Assembly: GCA_001556025.1 (NCBI GenBank)
Contig: LSIB01000037.1
Coordinates: 1 to 23,927 of the forward strand
Direction: 5' to 3'
Length of the DNA: 23,927 nt
Source: Rhizobiales bacterium CCH3-A5
Lineage (GTDB): Bacteria > Pseudomonadota > Alphaproteobacteria > Rhizobiales > Beijerinckiaceae
Part shown: piece by piece, positions 22,733 to 23,927 of the stretch
Numbering within the stretch: position 1 is the first letter of the stretch
Layout of the letters: each line of letters starts with the position of its first letter
Position numbers and translations under genes: made by a program
The notes under the pieces: generated by a model
Seen by the model: only the letters and a program-made list of their open reading frames with translations
What the model was told of the DNA's origin: nothing
Databases searched by the model: none

Positions 22733-22960
22733 ATGAATCTTCTCGTTCACGCGCTCGGCGCTTGGTTTGCGACGAAAGCCGCCTCGGGAGCCTATTCCCG
22801 GCCCGTCGCCGTTGGCATCGCCATGCTGGTTTCGCGACTGGGCACGCCGACGGCCATGCTGGCGCTCGCCGGCCTCGCCTACAAGAAACTGCGCGACGAG
22901 GGCGCATTCGAGAGGATGCAGACAGCTCCTGCCGCCAAACGGCGCACCACTCGGCGCTGA
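22733..22960 (+). CDS. Small hydrophobic protein of unknown function
   Basis: I do not recognise this 75-residue protein. It has two short hydrophobic helices (about 1-17 and 26-49: VAVGIAMLVSRLGTPTAMLAL) and a basic tail (KRRTTRR) at the C terminus. It could be a small membrane or membrane-associated protein. It starts 40 bp after the stress-protein gene with an AGGA-like site upstream, so co-expression is likely. Its codons look like the neighbours', which supports a real gene. Confidence 0.65.
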   Translation: MNLLVHALGAWFATKAASGAYSRPVAVGIAMLVSRLGTPTAMLALAGLAYKKLRDEGAFERMQTAPAAKRRTTRR

Positions 22961-22972
22961 ATCCCGCAACAC

Positions 22973-23004
22973 AAAAGGAAGGCTCGCTCAGGCGGGCCTG
23001 CCTT
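22973..23004 (-). terminator. Possible terminator of popZ
   Basis: On the minus strand, AAGGC (23004-23000) pairs with GCCTT (22983-22979), enclosing a smaller AGGC/GCCT stem. CC and TTTT (22976-22973) follow. It sits in the 60-bp convergent gap after popZ. The stem is short and interrupted. Confidence 0.38.
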
Positions 23005-23020
23005 GTTCCGTAAGCGAAGG

Positions 23021-23689
23021 TTAGTGACGCCCACCGCGCGCCACGCGCTCAATCTCGGCCCTGACCAGCCGCTCGACCATGGTCGGCAGATTGTCGTCCA
23101 GCCAGGTCTTCAGCATCGGCTTGAGCATGTCCTTGACCAGATCCTCCAGCGTGCGGGCATTGTTGCTCAGCACGGTGTGCGCAAGATGGCCGAAGGCGTT
23201 GTTAACGGCCGAGCTGGTCTGGTCCGACAGAAGCTGCGCCATGTCGAAGGGCGCTGCAGGTGCGTGGGACGGCTGGTGTTGCGCGAAAGCCGGCATAGGC
23301 GGCGGAACGAAGGCTTGCGGAGGCGGGGCGACGATCTGCGGCGCCGTATCCGGCGCGGCGTGCTCGAGAAAGTCGATGTCGCCGCCATCGTCCGGAACGG
23401 CAGGAGATGGAGCTTCCGTCACGGCCGGTGCGGGTATCTCGACCACGGGCGCCGGGGCTTCCGCGACCGGCGCTGCGATCAGATCGGCCTCGGACCCAAG
23501 ATCGAGCACGTCCTCGTCGAGATCCACCGGCAGGACGGCCTCGGCCGGCGACGCGGCTTCAGCCGCGACAGGCGCGGCCTCGACGGCCGCCTCTTCGGCG
23601 GGCTTGACCTCGTCATCCGCGATGATCCGGCGGATGGAGGCGAGAATCTCCTCCATCGACGGTTCGGCGGGCTTCGCTTGCGCGTTCAT
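23021..23689 (-). CDS. popZ: Polar organizing protein PopZ (DUF2497)
   Basis: PopZ self-assembles at the cell pole and anchors the ParB-parS centromere and signalling proteins in alphaproteobacteria. The 222-residue product shows the diagnostic architecture: an N-terminal helix EPSMEEILASIRRIIADDE (9-27) that binds partners, an acidic Pro/Ala/Glu-rich disordered linker (about 28-150), and a C-terminal helical oligomerisation region with TLEDLVKDMLKPMLKTWLDDNLP and MVERLVRAEIERVARG. The start at 23689 was chosen to give MNAQAKPAEPSMEEIL; the frame to 23731 adds 14 non-family residues. popZ lies near valS as in Caulobacter, and the gene upstream looks like tolC. Confidence 0.93.
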   Translation of the reverse strand: MNAQAKPAEPSMEEILASIRRIIADDEVKPAEEAAVEAAPVAAEAASPAEAVLPVDLDEDVLDLGSEADLIAAPVAEAPAPVVEIPAPAVTEAPSPAVPDDGGDIDFLEHAAPDTAPQIVAPPPQAFVPPPMPAFAQHQPSHAPAAPFDMAQLLSDQTSSAVNNAFGHLAHTVLSNNARTLEDLVKDMLKPMLKTWLDDNLPTMVERLVRAEIERVARGGRH

Positions 23690-23771
23690 TTCGGGTCCGG
23701 ACCACTCGACACCGCGCGCCGACAGAATCAACGCTGCTCGACCTTGAGTATTTCACGCGGAGTCGGTCAGG

Positions 23772-23839
23772 CAAGGCGGCTTGTCCGCCACCCACAGGAG
23801 AAATCCGCCTTGTTGCGCGAAAGACGCCATTTCGGCGTC
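23772..23839 (-). promoter_or_regulatory. Hairpins between the tolC-like stop and popZ
   Basis: CAAGGCGG (23772-23779) can pair with CCGCC at 23785-23789 or with CCGCCTTG at 23805-23812, two mutually exclusive stems. Separately, GACGCC (23823-23828) and GGCGTC (23834-23839) form a 6-5-6 hairpin followed on the minus strand by TTTC, a weak terminator candidate for the upstream gene. Only pairing is seen. Confidence 0.35.
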
Positions 23840-23865
23840 AGCCGAGGGGCAGGATGCCGCCCCGC

Positions 23866-23927
23866 TCAGCGGCCGTCGGGCGTCTGTGTTCCCCAGAGCA
23901 GGTTTTTGACCTGGTCGTAGTGGCGGC
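23866..23927 (-). CDS. C-terminal fragment of a probable TolC-type outer-membrane protein
   Basis: Reading from the window edge on the minus strand, an open frame ends at TGA 23868-23866 and encodes RHYDQVKNLLWGTQTPDGR. This resembles the conserved C terminus of rhizobial TolC-like efflux proteins (HY.QV...W.G..TPDGR, from memory), and a tolC gene commonly lies upstream of popZ in this order. Only about 20 residues are visible, so the call rests on that tail and on gene order. Confidence 0.55.
   Translation of the reverse strand, partial: RHYDQVKNLLWGTQTPDGR

Noticed and set aside
1..23927. tRNA genes, CRISPR arrays, insertion sequences, attachment sites
   Set aside because: Intergenic gaps were read on both strands; none showed tRNA arms, spaced repeats, transposase genes or integrase-linked repeats.

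Overview
The window is GC-rich, densely packed chromosomal DNA from an alphaproteobacterium, most likely order Hyphomicrobiales (Rhizobiales). The clues are an ExoR-like periplasmic Sel1 regulator, a BA14K protein, a small secreted YARHG-type protein, PopZ (DUF2497) close to valS, and the order radA-cvpA-purF-SDR. A Bosea- or Methylobacterium-like host is my guess from overall feel, not from a search. I see no prophage, insertion sequence, CRISPR array, tRNA or rRNA, and no gene-free stretch exceeds 300 bp (the longest are about 280 bp, at 17390-17668 and 18251-18531).

Left third (1-8702): a plus-strand housekeeping run of radA (recombination), cvpA (inner membrane), purF (first step of purine synthesis) and an SDR oxidoreductase. 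It meets rsgA (ribosome assembly GTPase), which runs convergently. Divergent from rsgA are a Gfo/Idh/MocA oxidoreductase, a small secreted Cys-containing protein and a HerA-like ATPase that has no nuclease partner nearby.

Middle (8725-14648): a YqhA/UPF0114 membrane protein on the minus strand; a secreted BA14K protein with a strong intrinsic terminator; an lrgA-lrgB (cidAB-like) pair; a VOC-fold protein; and xth (exonuclease III, TTG start). The 3' end of xth overlaps an unrecognised 448-residue exported protein carrying a CxxCH haem-c motif. Next to that is an unrecognised 122-residue exported protein.

Right third (14713-23927): ilvD and an exoR homologue overlap by 14 bp and are probably translationally coupled. 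Then come a YqaA/DedA-type membrane protein, a long palindromic repeat, and valS with a terminator-like hairpin right in front of its start. A stress block follows: dps, divergent from a pyridoxamine-oxidase-fold stress protein plus a 75-residue hydrophobic protein. The last genes are popZ and the C-terminal end of what looks like a tolC-type outer-membrane efflux gene, cut by the window edge.

Most of the window is ordinary core genome. The parts most worth following up are the haem-motif protein of unknown family (12719-14065), the ilvD/exoR coupling with its string of exported proteins, the divergent dps/stress-protein promoter region with GGAAC boxes typical of the alphaproteobacterial general stress sigma factor, the valS leader hairpin, and the perfect 24-bp inverted repeat at the left edge, which covers the radA start and may be an assembly artefact.
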